Position numbers and translations under genes: made by a program. Of a stretch of 7,514 bases of DNA, positions 5,053-7,514 are shown in pieces. Numbering within the stretch: the first letter of the stretch is position 1; every line of letters begins with the position of its first letter. This DNA is from Lachnospiraceae bacterium UBA7012 (lineage in GTDB: Bacteria > Bacillota > Clostridia > Lachnospirales > Lachnospiraceae). The stretch lies in assembly GCA_002449595.1 (NCBI GenBank), contig DJXE01000159.1, positions 1 through 7,514 of the forward strand, given 5' to 3'. Under the pieces are notes generated by a model. That model was not told the DNA's origin. It saw nothing but the letters and a program-made list of their open reading frames with translations, and did no database searches.

Positions 5053-7514
5053 TCAGGCAAGTTCCTTCAGCGCTTCCAGAACGACTTCCGGTCTTGCCGG
5101 GATCTTCATGATCCTTGCGCCGGTCGCGTTGTAGATCGCGTTCAGGATCGCCGGGTGCGGTGCATCCAGCGGAGCCTCGCCGCAGCCCGCTGCCCCGTAA
5201 GGGCCCTCGGGACGGTAGGTCTCAACATAGTGCAGTTCGATGTCATCCGGCACGTCGTTCGGATACGGTATGCCGCATCTCATCAGGTTGGTGTGCTTGG
5301 ACAGATCGTCGAAGTCCTCGCTGAGCGCAAGGCCGATGCCCTGTGCCAGGCCGCCGTAGAAGTTGCCGTCGACGAGGAGCTTGTTCATGATCGTGCCGAC
5401 GTCGGCGACGACCGTGAACTTCTCGACTTTGACCTTGCCGGTCTGCGTATCGACACAGACTTCCGGAAGGAAGATCGTGTACATGTAGACCGAGAAAGGT
5501 TCGCCCTGAGCGGTCTCCTGATCGACCGGATGCTCCGCGCAGTAGGTCGCGACCCACTGTCCGAGGACTTTCGTCTCGATGCCTTCGGCCTTCATCTCAT
5601 CGTACGTGCGATAAGTTCCGTCTTCCTTCTTCATCGCAGCCAGGAGGTTCTCAGCCGCGAGACGGCACGCGTTGCCGGACATGACCTGCGAACGGGATCC
5701 GCCTGCAGGGCCGGAGTTCGGCGTGTACTTGGTGTCGTTCATGACAAGGTGGATCATATCCGGCGTGATGCCCGCCTGACGGAGGGTCTCATGAGCGGAT
5801 ACGAGCGCGCCCATGTCGGCGCCCTGTCCGTGATCTTCCCAGGAGACGTAGATCGTGACGGTTCCGTCCGGATTCAGTTCCGCGTATGCCTGCGAGGAGT
5901 CAACGCCGTCAAGGCCGCAGCCGTAGACGCCGGAGGAGACGCCGATGCCGTATTTATAGCGGCCGTCGGAAGCTGCGTTCTTCTCCGCAACTCTCTTCTT
6001 GCCTGCCTCGTACAGCGGGCGTGCCTTCTTGTACATTTCCTCAAGGCAGTAGACGTCCGGCTTGTAACCGGTCGGGGTCGTGGAGCCTTCGGATTCCTTG
6101 TAGCAGTTCAGCTCACGGATATCGAACGGATCCATGCCCATCTTCGCCGCAAGGACGTCGATCGCGATCTCGGAGCCCATGAAGGACTGCGGAGAACCGT
6201 ATGCACGGAACGCGGAGCCCCACGCATGGTTCGTGAAGACCGTCGTGGACTTGTTGCGGATGGTCGGGATGTGATAGCCTGCGCCGGTGAACTGGCTGAG
6301 TCTGTGGGTCAGCAGGTCGCCGAACTCGGAATACGGGCCGTGGTCCACATAGTTGTTGCCCCACAGGCCGAGAAGCTTGCCGTTCTCGTCCGCTGCCAGC
6401 TTGATGTGCATGAAGGCAGGGGATCTCTTGCCGGTGTAGGTGATGTTCTGGAACTGGTTGAAGACCAGGGAGACAGGTCTCTCGCAGATCTTCGCCGCAG
6501 CGCCGAGGATCGCCTCGTTGGTCGGGGAGAACTTGTAGCCGAACGTGCCGCCGGCGTGGTTCTGGACCAGGCGAAGCTTCTCCATCGGGACGCCGATGCC
6601 GTCAGCGATCATCGGCATATGGAGATGGATACCGATGGATTTGCTGTGAACGGTGACCATGCCGTCTTCATCGATGTAGGCATAGCCGCAGTCGGGCTCC
6701 AGATGCAGGTGCGGCTGACGCGAGCAGTAGCTCTCGATCTCGACGACGTTCGGAGCGCTGTCGAAGTCGAAGTCAGGTCCCTTGATGCAGTTGGTCTCAT
6801 AGTAAGCATTCGGGATGCCGGGATGGATCTCGATCGCGTCCTCTGCGATCGCGTCCATGGCGTTCATGTATGCGGGCAGCTCTTCGATGTCGACCTTGAC
6901 CGCATCCGCAGCCGCTCTCGCGTGCTCTTCCGTATCCGCCGCAACGATCGCGATCGCGTCGCCGAACTGGAAGATCTTGTCGTCGCAAAGGACCGGTCTC
7001 TCCCAGCCGTCCGTCTTGTTGTTCAGCGGAAGCATGACCAGGCCGTTGATGCGGTTCTTGCCGCCTGCAGCGACGATATCCTTTGCAGTGATGATCTTGA
7101 AGACGCCGGGCATCTTCTCCGCCTCAGCGGTGTCGATCCCGAGGATGTTCGCGTGGGAGACCTTCGCCTGGACAAGTGCAAGGCGAAGCGTATTCTCAGG
7201 CATCTTGAGCGCGTCGTCAGCGCCGAAGTCCCATGTGCCGGTGACCTTCTGGGCCGCCGAAGGACGAATGTATTTCGTTCCCTTGATGCTGTCGCCGGTC
7301 GGCTGGAATACGAGGTCTTCCTTCGACTTCTCGCCGCGGATGACCGCAGCCGCATCCATAACTGCATCTACCAGAGGCTTGTATCCTGTGCAGCGGCAGA
7401 GGTTCCTGGTCTTGTTGAACCAGTCGCGGACCTCTTCCCTGGTCGGATTCGGGTTCTCATCGAGAAGGACTTTCGCACTGATAATGAAACCGGGCGTACA
7501 GAAGCCGCACTGCG
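5053..7514 (-). CDS. mop: Mop-type molybdopterin aldehyde oxidoreductase (5' partial)
   Basis: Xanthine-oxidase-family molybdenum hydroxylase that oxidises aldehydes to carboxylic acids in the cytoplasm. Visible codons (819) begin at 7512; about 98 residues, with the plant-type [2Fe-2S] domain, lie outside. Visible C2, C5, C39 and C41 (QCGFC and CRC) are ligands of the second [2Fe-2S] cluster and match D. gigas MOP C100, C103, C137, C139 in spacing. The frame then runs straight into the Mo domains, so both are one polypeptide, as in MOP. Mo-pterin motifs are GGTFGYKF (321-328), GSAFRAYGSPQ (432-442), EDHGQGAD (559-566) and GPAGGSR (601-607); the catalytic Glu is E779 in GCGE. No FAD domain is present, so electrons must leave to a separate acceptor. 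An internal ATG at 7359 is not the start. Stop TGA at 5055-5053 is followed by a terminator. Similarity to MOP is by recall, and the exact substrate is unknown. Confidence 0.95.
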   Translation of the reverse strand, partial: QCGFCTPGFIISAKVLLDENPNPTREEVRDWFNKTRNLCRCTGYKPLVDAVMDAAAVIRGEKSKEDLVFQPTGDSIKGTKYIRPSAAQKVTGTWDFGADDALKMPENTLRLALVQAKVSHANILGIDTAEAEKMPGVFKIITAKDIVAAGGKNRINGLVMLPLNNKTDGWERPVLCDDKIFQFGDAIAIVAADTEEHARAAADAVKVDIEELPAYMNAMDAIAEDAIEIHPGIPNAYYETNCIKGPDFDFDSAPNVVEIESYCSRQPHLHLEPDCGYAYIDEDGMVTVHSKSIGIHLHMPMIADGIGVPMEKLRLVQNHAGGTFGYKFSPTNEAILGAAAKICERPVSLVFNQFQNITYTGKRSPAFMHIKLAADENGKLLGLWGNNYVDHGPYSEFGDLLTHRLSQFTGAGYHIPTIRNKSTTVFTNHAWGSAFRAYGSPQSFMGSEIAIDVLAAKMGMDPFDIRELNCYKESEGSTTPTGYKPDVYCLEEMYKKARPLYEAGKKRVAEKNAASDGRYKYGIGVSSGVYGCGLDGVDSSQAYAELNPDGTVTIYVSWEDHGQGADMGALVSAHETLRQAGITPDMIHLVMNDTKYTPNSGPAGGSRSQVMSGNACRLAAENLLAAMKKEDGTYRTYDEMKAEGIETKVLGQWVATYCAEHPVDQETAQGEPFSVYMYTIFLPEVCVDTQTGKVKVEKFTVVADVGTIMNKLLVDGNFYGGLAQGIGLALSEDFDDLSKHTNLMRCGIPYPNDVPDDIELHYVETYRPEGPYGAAGCGEAPLDAPHPAILNAIYNATGARIMKIPARPEVVLEALKELA

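Noticed and set aside
1659..7514. Selenoprotein or frameshift in the redox genes
   Set aside because: No in-frame TGA next to a Sec-like context and no frame breaks were seen; cysteines are encoded at the expected sites.

Overview
The window is a one-strand (minus) gene block from a GC-rich anaerobic bacterium. GC content, strong Shine-Dalgarno sites and the gene families suggest a Bacillota/Clostridia-type anaerobe (for example Lachnospiraceae-like), but no rRNA or marker gene fixes the taxonomy and a Desulfovibrio-like donor is possible. Everything encoded points to molybdenum-enzyme redox metabolism. There is no tRNA, rRNA, CRISPR array, IS element or phage gene.

Layout in transcription order (right to left): (1) 7514-5053, a mop-type molybdopterin aldehyde oxidoreductase, cut at its 5' end by the window edge, with the second [2Fe-2S] domain and the Mo domain fused in one frame. 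(2) 5052-4839, an intergenic spacer with a long imperfect hairpin, a strong intrinsic terminator and a small inverted repeat. (3) 4838-2445, a 797-aa multi-cluster iron-sulfur protein: GltD-like N-terminal cluster domain, degenerate Rossmann segment, two ferredoxin-like Cys clusters, two HdrB-type CCG modules and an unknown C-terminal domain. (4) 2431-2213, a 72-aa four-cysteine rubredoxin/zinc-ribbon-like protein, whose stop overlaps the start of (5) 2213-1659, a 184-aa class I SAM methyltransferase. (6) 1583-1149, a C-GCAxxG-C-C cysteine-rich protein. (7) A roughly 200-bp leader with a hairpin, an extended -10 promoter candidate and a 43-bp tandem duplication. (8) 951-1, a G3E (CobW/HypB/UreG-like) GTPase that runs off the left edge.

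The gene set resembles the conserved neighbourhood I remember around the Desulfovibrio vulgaris aldehyde oxidoreductase, where NCBI families carry names such as DVU_1555 (C-GCAxxG-C-C), DVU_1556 (methyltransferase) and DVU_1557 (redox protein). The individual families are named, but to my knowledge the joint job of the accessory proteins is not established. My working inference is that Mop oxidises an aldehyde, the 797-aa protein and the small four-Cys protein take electrons or hold clusters, and the methyltransferase, C-GCAxxG-C-C protein and G3E GTPase mature, load or modify a metal site or cofactor in the system. That is the most interesting candidate system here.
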